Of a stretch of DNA of 64,000 nucleotides, positions 1 to 8,233 are shown piece after piece. The position numbers were made by a program, and so were the translations under genes. Location of the stretch: NCBI GenBank assembly GCA_938041455.1, contig CALITO010000003.1, forward strand, positions 1 to 64,000, in the 5' to 3' direction. Each line of letters opens with the position of its first letter. The stretch's first letter is position 1. The notes beneath the pieces are model-generated. The model did not search any database. It worked only from the letters and a program-made list of their open reading frames with translations, and was not told where the DNA came from. The DNA is from an uncultured bacterium (lineage in GTDB: Bacteria > Armatimonadota > JACIXR01).

Positions 1-1
1 G

Positions 2-484
2 GTCATTCCCTCCCCTACACAACCAGAGACACTACCATACTACATCTGTTGCGGGGAAAAATCCTGCACGGAAGATCCTATACACTGCCTCTTCATTCCT
101 TCTAACTCCTTACATCTCGCCATAGTAGCTAGTTGTAGGGCACCTGAGGGACTGGGGTTTCCCATTGTTGGGGCTTTTGTTAATAAAGGAGCCAAATGCG
201 GAATAGGAGTGGGAGGGCGATGTCTCGTTGATGGTTGGAAGCCTCTCAGGGCGGATGCCTTAGCGATATGGAATAAGAAATTTTGGCTATATGCAACTAA
301 GGGTAAAATAGTTAGAAAGGGCTTCAGTTACAAACGGAACTTCTACACGATGAAACGAGCAGCAGAGGAAGCTATGAAGGATGCAAATGCTGTCATTGGG
401 GGGTGGAAGAATGGAGAATCTTTAAAGATAGAGGTCCTCACCTTTGGCAGTGACGATTACATAGGAAATATACCAATAAAATAA
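2..484 (+). CDS. C-terminal part of a possible caspase-like (clan CD) protein, cut by window edge
   Basis: The frame is open from base 2 to the TAA at 482-484 (160 codons), so the gene begins outside the window and the GTG at 209 is probably internal. The visible part has a cysteine-rich stretch (YICCGEKSC), then a pattern reading LAIVASCRA, AFVNKGAKCGIGV and FWLYATKGK. The hydrophobic strand ending in Ser-Cys, then a Gly-Ala-Lys strand, then an amphipathic FW..Y helix recalls the C-terminal half of caspase-like/CHAT peptidases, where that Cys is the nucleophile. This is a by-eye family guess; the catalytic His would lie in the missing N-terminus. The gene ends 15 bases before the next start and is probably co-transcribed with it. 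Confidence 0.45.
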   Translation, partial: VIPSPTQPETLPYYICCGEKSCTEDPIHCLFIPSNSLHLAIVASCRAPEGLGFPIVGAFVNKGAKCGIGVGGRCLVDGWKPLRADALAIWNKKFWLYATKGKIVRKGFSYKRNFYTMKRAAEEAMKDANAVIGGWKNGESLKIEVLTFGSDDYIGNIPIK

Positions 485-499
485 ATGGAGGTGAAATTG

Positions 500-1969
500 A
501 TGAAAAGAGCGAATTTTATTATCCTTCTTTTAGCGGTTAGCCCCTTGCTGATGGGAGGTGTAGGGTATCCAGAAGATGAATATGCTATAGGACCCATCAC
601 GAAGGAGCAAGCCAAACAGGCGATAATCAACTGGGCGGGAAGAACGAATCTGAATATCGTTGAGGTGCCTCAAGAAGAGATCTTCACATCCGATGCAGAA
701 CCTATTGGAAAATGCGCCGCAGGGGGGCTGAAGGGAATTCATCCCACAGCCCATGGAGCTTATGCAACCTGTTATGCCTTTGATGTTGGGGACCCAAATC
801 CTGACCACAAATATTCGCTCTTTGTATATGTCGACTCCTACAGCGGAGCGATAGCCAGAGTATACAAGGGGGAGAGAGAGGTGAGGGAAGGAACCATTGC
901 CGATATGCTCCCCCCTCAGCAGGCGATAAACTTAGCCAGACAATTGGTAGCCTCCTACTTCCCAAATATCCCAGTCTATTCCTTTGAAGGAGTAGAGACC
1001 TCGCCAAAGATAACGAGCGATGGTTCCTGGGAGGAATATGATTTTGGCATCGACATCTGGCTTTATAATCGTGTCCAGACTCCAGCAGGTGAAGAGGTGG
1101 AACTATGTATTCAGGAGGTTTTTGTAGCCATAGACGCCTGGACAGGCAGAGTGGACCACATAGATGTCACTTACGAACCGTTGGAGATAAACCCTGTTCC
1201 CACGCTTACTATGGAGGAGGCTATTCAATCGCTCATCTCCTATCTCTACGGCTTAGGCGCGGATTATGTGGAAATCATAGATGTAAGAGATAAGTGGTTC
1301 ATAGCGAGGGAAAGCCCTAACGGACCTCAGCGCCTTTTTATGATAGTAAATTGCTTTGTAACAGAACCCCTGGACTCAAATATCTTCCCCTCTAATTTCT
1401 TGACTTGTGGCGTAGATGGATACACAGGAGAGATAGTATGGGGCAATTTCGTTTTTTGGTCTGGCTTCCCCCTTCCAGAAAGGGAAAAGAAAGCTACCTC
1501 ACCTTCCCTCTTCTTCGATGGGAGAGAGAAGAAGGCAAAGCCAATTCTAAAGGGAAAGAAGATTTACCTAAATATAGAAGATATAAAGCAATTAGGTTTC
1601 AAGGTGGAGAAGACGGAGGATGGTTATGCTGTATCCTATAAGGAAGAGAAAGCGACCTTCGGAGCAGATGAACTCCTCAAGCAGGGTAGCGAGGTATTTA
1701 TAGAAGGGGGGAGTCTTAGCAAGTTAAAAGGTGTTATGACATACTATATTGAGGAGACAAAGCAGTTTCATATCTGGATTAAGAATGAGAAGGCTTACCA
1801 AAGAGGGGTAGAGGATAGGCAGAAACTAGGGAAGGGCAAATCTTTGCCGAAGTCTCCCCCCTCCCCCCAGAAAGGCAAAGTTAAGCCCTCCAGCGGGGTG
1901 ATAGGGGGGACATTGTTTCTCTCCTTAATAGGTTATGCTCTCTGGAAGTTCCTGAGGTTTTGGGGCTAA
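500..1969 (+). CDS. Secreted/anchored protein with PepSY-like repeats and a copper-amine-oxidase-N-like domain
   Basis: I prefer the ATG at 500 over that at 485 because GGAGGTG at 487-493 lies six bases upstream. The first ~22 residues (KRANFIILLLAVSPLLMGG) form a signal peptide. Two segments beginning ITKEQAKQAI and LTMEEAIQSL, each followed by beta-rich sequence, resemble PepSY/YpmB-type modules. Near the C-terminus, FFDGREKKAKPI through KEEKATF resembles the copper-amine-oxidase N-terminal-like domain common in secreted proteins of Gram-positive and Armatimonadota-like bacteria. A Lys/Pro/Ser-rich linker and a final membrane helix (GGTLFLSLIGYALWKFL) imply an anchored extracytoplasmic protein. 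Its function is unknown; PepSY modules often inhibit peptidases, which would fit a protease-like neighbour upstream. Confidence 0.6.
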   Translation: MKRANFIILLLAVSPLLMGGVGYPEDEYAIGPITKEQAKQAIINWAGRTNLNIVEVPQEEIFTSDAEPIGKCAAGGLKGIHPTAHGAYATCYAFDVGDPNPDHKYSLFVYVDSYSGAIARVYKGEREVREGTIADMLPPQQAINLARQLVASYFPNIPVYSFEGVETSPKITSDGSWEEYDFGIDIWLYNRVQTPAGEEVELCIQEVFVAIDAWTGRVDHIDVTYEPLEINPVPTLTMEEAIQSLISYLYGLGADYVEIIDVRDKWFIARESPNGPQRLFMIVNCFVTEPLDSNIFPSNFLTCGVDGYTGEIVWGNFVFWSGFPLPEREKKATSPSLFFDGREKKAKPILKGKKIYLNIEDIKQLGFKVEKTEDGYAVSYKEEKATFGADELLKQGSEVFIEGGSLSKLKGVMTYYIEETKQFHIWIKNEKAYQRGVEDRQKLGKGKSLPKSPPSPQKGKVKPSSGVIGGTLFLSLIGYALWKFLRFWG

Positions 1970-1978
1970 CATCCCGGA

Positions 1979-2000
1979 GGGGGCGAATTTATTCGCCCCC
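1979..2000 (+). terminator. Hairpin just after the PepSY-like gene
   Basis: A perfect 9-bp stem, GGGGGCGAA (1979-1987) with TTCGCCCCC (1992-2000), closes a TTTA loop ten bases after the stop codon. The trailing T-run is weak (CCTCTTAAAG), so it may be an incomplete intrinsic terminator or an mRNA 3'-end stabiliser. Confidence 0.55.
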
Positions 2001-2048
2001 CCTCTTAAAGGGACTTTTCCCTCCTTCAGAACTCTAATAATATATAAA

Positions 2049-2080
2049 ATGGGCTCCCAAGGGGATGAGCCCATAATTTT
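2049..2080 (+). terminator. Second hairpin with T-rich tail
   Basis: An 8-bp stem, ATGGGCTC (2049-2056) with GAGCCCAT (2067-2074), is followed by AATTTT. This is a better match to a Rho-independent terminator than the hairpin 50 bases upstream. The two in tandem probably isolate glmS. Confidence 0.5.
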
Positions 2081-2259
2081 CTCCTCTTCCCTCTCCCGCG
2101 CCAAGAAGAACTGCCAAGCCAGATAAATATCTAAAGTTTTATTGAATAACTCAAAGAACCTTCCCCTTTGAAGGAAGGACGGGGTTTATAGAATGGCTAA
2201 TAAAACAGAGTTTCTCTTCGCTTTTGTAAAGCTATCTATAAATTCTTCTGGGCTTTTCC

Positions 2260-2288
2260 TTGCCCCTAAAAGCTCAAGGGGTTAAAAT
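2260..2288 (+). promoter_or_regulatory. Predicted sigma-70-type promoter of glmS
   Basis: TTGCCC (2260-2265) and TAAAAT (2283-2288) are separated by 17 bp. The spacer contains the inverted repeat CCCCT/AGGGG (2263-2267 and 2277-2281), a possible operator. The predicted transcript starts near 2295 and carries AGGAG at 2311. Confidence 0.45.
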
Positions 2289-2330
2289 TTAAAAAGAGCG
2301 TAATAGAGAAAGGAGTGAACGATTTAAAGG

Positions 2331-4145
2331 ATGAGTTGCGGGATAGTCGCCTATGTTGGCGCGCGGAAAGCTTTGCCCATCATCTTTGACACGCTTAAGA
2401 GGTTGGAATATCGGGGTTATGATTCGGCTGGGGTTGCCCTTCTTGAGGACAAGAGGATCTTCCTTGCGAAACAGAAGGGGAAGATCAAGGATTTGGAGGA
2501 TGGGTTGAAGAGCGAGAATATCTTAAGCGGGATAGGAATAGGGCATACTCGTTGGGCAACTCATGGGCGTCCCAGCGATTTCAATGCCCATCCCCACCTC
2601 GATTGCTCAGGTAAGATAGCAGTCGTTCACAATGGAATAATAGAAAATTACAACGAACTGAGGGAAGAACTCAGATCGCGGGGACACAATTTCCGTTCCG
2701 AGACCGACACGGAAGTTATCCCTCACCTTTTAGAGGAATTCTATCAAGGCGACCCCCTCCAAGCTCTTCAAAAAGCAATCTCTCGCCTTCGGGGTTCCTA
2801 CGCTATCGCAGCTATATTCACTGGCTGGGATAAGGTGTTTTTCGCTAGGAAGGACAGCCCCCTCATAATCGGTATAGGAGAAGGGGAGAATTTTCTCGCT
2901 TCAGATATCCCCGCTGTATTGCCCTATACTAAGAGGGTAATAGTTTTGGAGGACGGTGACACTGGTTTTGTTTCCTCGGCCGAATACGCTATCTTCCAGG
3001 GGGATAGAAAGATAGAGAGGAAGATTATGGAGGTTCCCTGGGATCAGCAGGCAGCGGAAAGGGGGGGCTTCGAGCATTTTATGATTAAGGAAATCTTAGA
3101 ACAGGAACAATCCATAAGGGATACATTAAGGGGGAGAATAAAGGAGGACGGTGTTGTTGAGCTTTCCGAGGAACTTGCCCCCTTGGCAGATAAGATTTCT
3201 CAACTTGGGAGAATCTTCATCGTCGCTTGTGGGACCGCTTTTTACGCTGGTATGGCGGGAAAATACTTCTTAGAGAGCCTCCTTGATATACCAGTTGAGA
3301 TAGACATAGCTTCGGAATTCAGGTATAGAGCGGTGCCAGTGAGGGAAGGAGATTGGCTCATATTGGTGAGCCAGTCAGGCGAGACCGCCGACACCCTTGC
3401 TGCCCTCCGGGATATGAAGAAGAGGGGTCTTTCCACGGTTGGCATCGTTAATGCTGTAGGGAGCTCAATAGCGAGGGAGGCGGATGTGACCCTCTATACT
3501 AGGGCAGGTCCCGAGATATGCGTCGCCTCTACCAAAGCTTACACGGCACAAGTGACCGTTTTCTATTTATTAGGACTCTATTTGGCGAAACTTCTCAAAG
3601 GGATGGATATTCGTCCGCTCGGTAAGGAGCTCCTAACCATTCCTCAGAAGGTCGCTCAAGTGCTCGCCAAAAGAGAGGAAGTGGAGAGAATGGCGGAGGA
3701 ACTTTATAAGGAACGAGATTTCTTCTTCATAGGAAGGGGGATGGATTGGGGGGTTGCCTTGGAAGGAGCTTTGAAATTAAAGGAGATATCCTATCTCCGG
3801 GCGGAAGCATTCGCCGCAGGGGAGCTTAAGCACGGTCCCCTCGCTTTGATCTACGAAGGGGTGCCGGTCATCGCCGTGGTTACCCAAGAGGCGCTGAGGG
3901 ACAAGACGATTTCCAATATAGAGGAGGTGTGGGCGAGGGGAGCAAGGGTTATAGGTATCTTGCGGGAAGGTGACCCCCTTGAGAAGGAGTTAGCTCTATC
4001 CTTTACCATCCCCAATACTATCGATTACTTCACCTCGCCCCTCGCGGTAATTCCCCTCCAGATGCTCGCCTATTATATATCCCGAAAATTGGGGAGGGAG
4101 ATAGACCAACCGAGAAACCTCGCAAAGAGCGTTACTGTGGAGTGA
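2331..4145 (+). CDS. glmS: Glutamine--fructose-6-phosphate aminotransferase (isomerizing)
   Basis: It makes glucosamine-6-phosphate from fructose-6-phosphate and glutamine, the entry to amino-sugar and cell-wall synthesis. The 604 residues match the usual ~600. An N-terminal Ntn glutaminase domain (GIGHTRWATHG, HNGIIENY) precedes two SIS domains (CGTAFYAG; SQSGETADT), and the protein ends in the family signature RNLAKSVTVE. Oddity: it begins M-S-C-G-I, putting the nucleophile Cys at residue 3, whereas the family normally begins M-C-G. No alternative in-frame start puts Cys at position 2. AAAGG directly abuts the ATG and AGGAG lies 15 bases upstream. It stands alone and overlaps the convergent helicase gene by 14 bp. 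Confidence 0.95.
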   Translation: MSCGIVAYVGARKALPIIFDTLKRLEYRGYDSAGVALLEDKRIFLAKQKGKIKDLEDGLKSENILSGIGIGHTRWATHGRPSDFNAHPHLDCSGKIAVVHNGIIENYNELREELRSRGHNFRSETDTEVIPHLLEEFYQGDPLQALQKAISRLRGSYAIAAIFTGWDKVFFARKDSPLIIGIGEGENFLASDIPAVLPYTKRVIVLEDGDTGFVSSAEYAIFQGDRKIERKIMEVPWDQQAAERGGFEHFMIKEILEQEQSIRDTLRGRIKEDGVVELSEELAPLADKISQLGRIFIVACGTAFYAGMAGKYFLESLLDIPVEIDIASEFRYRAVPVREGDWLILVSQSGETADTLAALRDMKKRGLSTVGIVNAVGSSIAREADVTLYTRAGPEICVASTKAYTAQVTVFYLLGLYLAKLLKGMDIRPLGKELLTIPQKVAQVLAKREEVERMAEELYKERDFFFIGRGMDWGVALEGALKLKEISYLRAEAFAAGELKHGPLALIYEGVPVIAVVTQEALRDKTISNIEEVWARGARVIGILREGDPLEKELALSFTIPNTIDYFTSPLAVIPLQMLAYYISRKLGREIDQPRNLAKSVTVE

Positions 4146-6372
4146 GTAGCAAGTGGAGAAGGGCTATCGCTCCCTTTTTATCCATCGGTTGATTGTTGTT
4201 TCCACATTTAGGGGAGAGCACGCAGGCGGGGCAACCTTCATCGCAGGGGCATTCCTTTATGAGCTTGAGGGTGAACTCGAGGAGTTCTTCCGTTCTTTCA
4301 TATCCTCTCCTCGCTATCCCTACTCCCCCGGGATAGCCATCGTAGATGAAGACGGTGGGATGGACAGTGTCAGGATGGAAGGGGGTAGATACGCCCCCTA
4401 TGTCCATCCTATCACACATAGCGAAAAGAGGAAGCACGCCTATGCTTGCATGTTCAAGGGCATGAAGTGCTCCCCCGAAGTCGTAACCCCCTTTAATTTC
4501 GTTCTCCACAAGGGGAGGAATGAGGAAGAATAAAGCCTGTGTTTGGAATCTCACCGTGGGTAAATCCAAGGGGACAACCCTCAATACCTCACCTGTATAA
4601 AGCTTCTTCATCCTATAAGCTACTACTGTCTCCCTTACCTCTACATTTGCGAAACCTTTGCTTATGGTGGGATTTTTGGTTAGGGAACTTACCTCTATGA
4701 TATTCAGCACGCTTATCTCAGTAGAGGACATAGCCTCTGTGTAATAATCGGCTTTAGTGGGTGCTACATAGGCCTTTTTCCTTTTTATATCCAGTTCGTG
4801 GACGAGGTAACTTTCCCCTTGGTGGAGATAAATCGCTCCCTCATGGATGGTTTTGAAAGCCCTTATACCCTCTTCGGTTCCGAGTAGTTTTTCTCCCTGT
4901 GATATATCAACTATGGTATAACTATCTTCTCTAATAGACCTTATATCCACCGAACGGGGAGGATATCCACCGGCTCTCCATACCCATTTATTTCCCAACT
5001 TGGCTACTTTACCTTCCCGGCGGAGTTCTTCCATAAAAAGGGAAGCATTAGCACCGAATAGCGCGAGTGCTTCCTCTTCAAGGGGAAGTTCAAAGGAGGC
5101 GCAAGCGAGGTGGTCTTTTAGAATATATGGGTTTTGGGGGTCGCAGATCGCTTCTTCTGGAGGTGTTTTGAAGAGATACTCGGGGTGTCTGATTAGAAAT
5201 TGGTCTAAAGCGTCCTCTCCGGCTATCAGGATAATTATTCCCTCCTTTTTTCTACCCGCTCGTCCAGCCATTTGAAATGTGGAGGCGATGCTCCCGGGAT
5301 ATCCGACAAGAATACAAGCATCAAGAAAACCTATATCTATACCCAACTCCAAAGCTCTCGTGGCTACCACTGCCTGGAGTTCACCGTTAAAGAGCATCTT
5401 TTCTATTTTGCGTCTCTCTTCTGGTGTATATCCCGCTCTATAGGGGGTTATAGCTACATCCTTTGTTTCTTTCACATAGCGGGCTATCAACTCCGCTGTT
5501 TTTCTCGCTTTGGTGAAGGCTATAGCGCGAAGTCCGTTCTCTACCAACCAAACTATCCCCTCCGTTGCCTCTATGTTAGGGCTTCTCCTCTCATAAGCAC
5601 CTATGAGAGGGGGATTCCAAAGGACGAACTTCTTAGGAGGGGAGGGGGAGCCGTCTTCTCTTATTGCTTTTACCTCTAAACCGGAGAGGTTTCGGCAGTG
5701 CTTGTCGGGATTGGATATTGTGGCGGAACAGAAGATGAATGTGGGATGGGAACCATAATAAGAAGTAATTCTTCTGAGGCGCCTGAGGATATTTGCCATA
5801 TGGGAGCCAAGAACTCCTCTATAATAGTGCACCTCGTCCACTACCACAAGTTTGAGATTGGAAAAGAAGGTGTGCCATTCGGTGTGGTAGGGAAGGATGC
5901 CTAAGTGTAGCATATCGGGATTGGAAAGGATTATCTTCATTCTCTCTCTTATTAACGCCCTTTGCTCACTGGGGGTATCGCCATCGTAGGTAGCGCAGAG
6001 AGAAGATAACTCTAATTCCCTTAATTTTTTCAGTTGGTCCTGGGCTAATGCCTTGGTAGGAAAGAGGTAGAGGAAAGTGCTTTGAGGCTCTCTTTCAAGA
6101 TGCCAAAGGGTAGGAACGAGGTAGCAAAGGCTCTTGCCACTGGCGGTTCCCGTGGCTACTACCACATTTTCCCCTCTTAGAACTGCTTCTATAGCCCTTG
6201 CTTGATGGGAGAAAAGTTTTTTAATACCCCATTTTTCTAATCTTTTACATATTTCCTCACCTATAATAGGAGGAATATCTTCATATTCCCCAGCTCTACC
6301 TTCTATCTCCTCTATGTGGGCAATTCTCTGCTTGAATTTAGAGGCGAGGATATCAACGCTTTGGCTCAGCAA
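4132..6372 (-). CDS. DEAD/DEAH-box helicase with C-terminal DUF1998-type zinc domain (MrfA/YprA-like)
   Basis: An ATP-dependent 3'-5' DNA helicase of the MrfA group, which in Bacillus repairs mitomycin C damage. The Walker A region VATGTASGKS, a DEVH box (VVDEVHYY), CSAT, and the helicase C motifs RALELGIDIG and AGRAGR are visible. The C-terminal part ends with a cysteine cluster CPCDEGCPACVLSPKCG, the four-Cys zinc site of MrfA proteins. Length (746) is typical. The start is TTG at 6372, supported by AAAGGAGGGGG immediately upstream. It overlaps the end of tatC by 20 bp, so the two are probably translated from one mRNA. The biological role in this organism is inferred from the family. Confidence 0.9.
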   Translation of the reverse strand: MLSQSVDILASKFKQRIAHIEEIEGRAGEYEDIPPIIGEEICKRLEKWGIKKLFSHQARAIEAVLRGENVVVATGTASGKSLCYLVPTLWHLEREPQSTFLYLFPTKALAQDQLKKLRELELSSLCATYDGDTPSEQRALIRERMKIILSNPDMLHLGILPYHTEWHTFFSNLKLVVVDEVHYYRGVLGSHMANILRRLRRITSYYGSHPTFIFCSATISNPDKHCRNLSGLEVKAIREDGSPSPPKKFVLWNPPLIGAYERRSPNIEATEGIVWLVENGLRAIAFTKARKTAELIARYVKETKDVAITPYRAGYTPEERRKIEKMLFNGELQAVVATRALELGIDIGFLDACILVGYPGSIASTFQMAGRAGRKKEGIIILIAGEDALDQFLIRHPEYLFKTPPEEAICDPQNPYILKDHLACASFELPLEEEALALFGANASLFMEELRREGKVAKLGNKWVWRAGGYPPRSVDIRSIREDSYTIVDISQGEKLLGTEEGIRAFKTIHEGAIYLHQGESYLVHELDIKRKKAYVAPTKADYYTEAMSSTEISVLNIIEVSSLTKNPTISKGFANVEVRETVVAYRMKKLYTGEVLRVVPLDLPTVRFQTQALFFLIPPLVENEIKGGYDFGGALHALEHASIGVLPLFAMCDRMDIGGVSTPFHPDTVHPTVFIYDGYPGGVGIARRGYERTEELLEFTLKLIKECPCDEGCPACVLSPKCGNNNQPMDKKGAIALLHLLLTPQ

Positions 6373-7090
6373 CTTTCCCCCTCCTTTCTATTAAGAAGGT
6401 GAGCAGTATGCTTAGAGCGTAGAGAAAGACGATGGGCAGGGAGACGATAAGCATAGTTATGATATCCACAGAGGGAGTTATTATTGCTCCAATAACGAAG
6501 ATTCCCACTATGATCTCCCTCCACCTCGCGACTAATATAGCGGTATTTATAAGACCTAACTCCGCAAGAAGCATAGCTATAAGGGGCAATTGGAAGACCA
6601 CTCCAAAGGCGATGAACATCTTGGAAATTAGCATCAGGTAATTGTTTATGCTTAAGAAGGGGGTAACATCAGGAGGACTTTGTTGAAGAAGGAATTTGAA
6701 GCCTGGGGGAATGACGAAATAGGCGAAAACGGCGCCGGTGAAAAAGAGAATAACAGACGGGAAAATGGTAAATTTAGCCCATTTTCTCTCCGTGGCGTTC
6801 AGCGCAGGAGAGAGAAAACACCATATCTCCGTTAAGATGGCGGGTGCTGATATAACCGCACCCATTATCAAGGAGAACTCCATCTTTATGACGAAAGGCT
6901 CGGTTACTCCAACCACAACGAAGCGTCCCTTCATTTCCTCCAAAAAGGATTTTATAGGTTGGGTAAGGAGGGAGAAAATCCAAGGATACTGATACCAAAC
7001 CACGACTGCCCCTATTCCTATATAGAGAATACAACGGATAAGGCGAGCCCTTAATTCATCTAAATGTTCCCAGAAATCCATTTCCTTCAT
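6353..7090 (-). CDS. tatC: Sec-independent (Tat) protein translocase subunit TatC
   Basis: Core membrane receptor of the twin-arginine pathway, which exports folded proteins. It begins with the family signature FWEHLDELRARL, followed by six hydrophobic segments and the conserved VTEPF and FLSPALNATERKW motifs. Its 245 residues are normal. No tatA/tatB lies in the window. The ATG at 7090 sits nine bases after the alcohol dehydrogenase stop, so it is in one transcription unit with that gene and the helicase. Confidence 0.95.
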   Translation of the reverse strand: MKEMDFWEHLDELRARLIRCILYIGIGAVVVWYQYPWIFSLLTQPIKSFLEEMKGRFVVVGVTEPFVIKMEFSLIMGAVISAPAILTEIWCFLSPALNATERKWAKFTIFPSVILFFTGAVFAYFVIPPGFKFLLQQSPPDVTPFLSINNYLMLISKMFIAFGVVFQLPLIAMLLAELGLINTAILVARWREIIVGIFVIGAIITPSVDIITMLIVSLPIVFLYALSILLTFLIERRGKVAEPKR

Positions 7091-7099
7091 TTTCTTCCC

Positions 7100-8221
7100 T
7101 CAAAGAAGGGATTTGATTATAGAAGAGAGGTCAGTAGGGGAAAGGGGTCTCGGATTATATTTTAATGAGCGGGAGTAGGCGCAACCCTCGATAATTCTAT
7201 CCACTTCCTCTTCCCTCACTCCCACTTCCCTTAGATTTTTAGGGATACCTATTCCTGAGAGGAGGTCTGCTACTTTTTCAATAAGGGATGAGGAGTCCAT
7301 TTCCAAATAGCGAGCGAGTATTTGTAGTTTATCCTCTATCTTGGGCTGGTTAAATCTCAAGACTGTGGGAAGAAATATTCCGCAAGCTACTCCATGAGGA
7401 AGTCCCTTAAGGGCGCCAAGGGAATGGGCAAGGCTATGCACAGCCCCAAGATGGGCAAGAGAAAGGGATATACCTCCTAATAAGCTCCCCAGGAGCATAG
7501 CTTCTCTGCTTTCGTAATCCCCTCTCTCCACTGCTCTTTTTAGATTATTCATTATCAAGGCAATTCCCTGCATAGCTATGGTGTCCGAGAGGGGATTGGC
7601 GCCGAGAGAGAAGAAGGATTCAAGACAATGAGATAGGGCGTCGGCGCCCGCTGATGCGGTTATGGAGGGAGGACAGGTAAGTGTGAGGGAGGGGTCCAAA
7701 ACCGCGTAGCAGGGAAGTAGGTTTGGATGATGAATGGAAGTTTTTATTCTCTCCCCATTTCTCTCGGCGATAAGAACGCTGACCTGTGTTACCTCGCTTC
7801 CCGTCCCTGCTGTTGTAGGTAGGGCGATAGAAGGTATCGGGTTGGTGGATATCTCCGCCTTGGAGAAGAGAAAATCAGCGGTAGGTTCCTCTTCATACAC
7901 AAGACCAGCTGTGGCTTTAGCTACATCAAGGGCGCTCCCACCGCCGACCCCGATGACGAAATCGCTTCCCCTGGCAGATTCCCTTGCTCTATCCACATCT
8001 AAAGCGGAGGGCTCGGGATGGACAGAGAAAATTGCTATCTCCTTGCCCAGTTGGGAAAGTTCGGAAATAAGGAAATCCAAAACACCGCTCTTTTGAGAAG
8101 AAGATTGCCCTGTTACTATAAAAGCCCTCTTCCCCCATCTGCTGCATAAACTCGGCACCTCTTCTATTGAATCTCTTCCGAAAATTATTTTCGGAAGCTC
8201 TATCTTAAAATTTCCCATCAA
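7100..8221 (-). CDS. Iron-containing alcohol dehydrogenase
   Basis: An NAD(P)-dependent group III (Fe-ADH) alcohol dehydrogenase or lactaldehyde reductase type, 373 residues. The nucleotide motif VIGVGGGSALDVAK, the TAGTGSEVT motif, and the metal-binding Asp and His residues in GADALSHCLESFF, HSLAHSLGAL and GLPHGVACG are all seen. Substrate cannot be told from sequence. It could serve as cytosolic aldehyde/alcohol partner of the microcompartment route 23 kb away, but it shows no obvious terminal encapsulation helix, and that link is speculation. Confidence 0.85.
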   Translation of the reverse strand: MMGNFKIELPKIIFGRDSIEEVPSLCSRWGKRAFIVTGQSSSQKSGVLDFLISELSQLGKEIAIFSVHPEPSALDVDRARESARGSDFVIGVGGGSALDVAKATAGLVYEEEPTADFLFSKAEISTNPIPSIALPTTAGTGSEVTQVSVLIAERNGERIKTSIHHPNLLPCYAVLDPSLTLTCPPSITASAGADALSHCLESFFSLGANPLSDTIAMQGIALIMNNLKRAVERGDYESREAMLLGSLLGGISLSLAHLGAVHSLAHSLGALKGLPHGVACGIFLPTVLRFNQPKIEDKLQILARYLEMDSSSLIEKVADLLSGIGIPKNLREVGVREEEVDRIIEGCAYSRSLKYNPRPLSPTDLSSIIKSLL

Positions 8222-8233
8222 ATTGAATAAGTG

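Larger units (their letters stand above)
1970..2330. other. 361-bp intergenic region before glmS
   Basis: No credible ORF is present. It holds two hairpins that could end transcription from the upstream pair, an AT-rich middle part and the glmS promoter (all listed separately). I looked for a glmS-type ribozyme or riboswitch core and could not recognise one. Confidence 0.6.

Noticed and set aside
1970-2330. glmS ribozyme/riboswitch upstream of glmS
   Set aside because: No recognisable ribozyme core; only hairpins and a promoter-like sequence are seen.
7100-8221. Iron alcohol dehydrogenase as part of the BMC
   Set aside because: It is 23 kb away on another strand and shows no encapsulation helix; kept only as a possible cytosolic partner.
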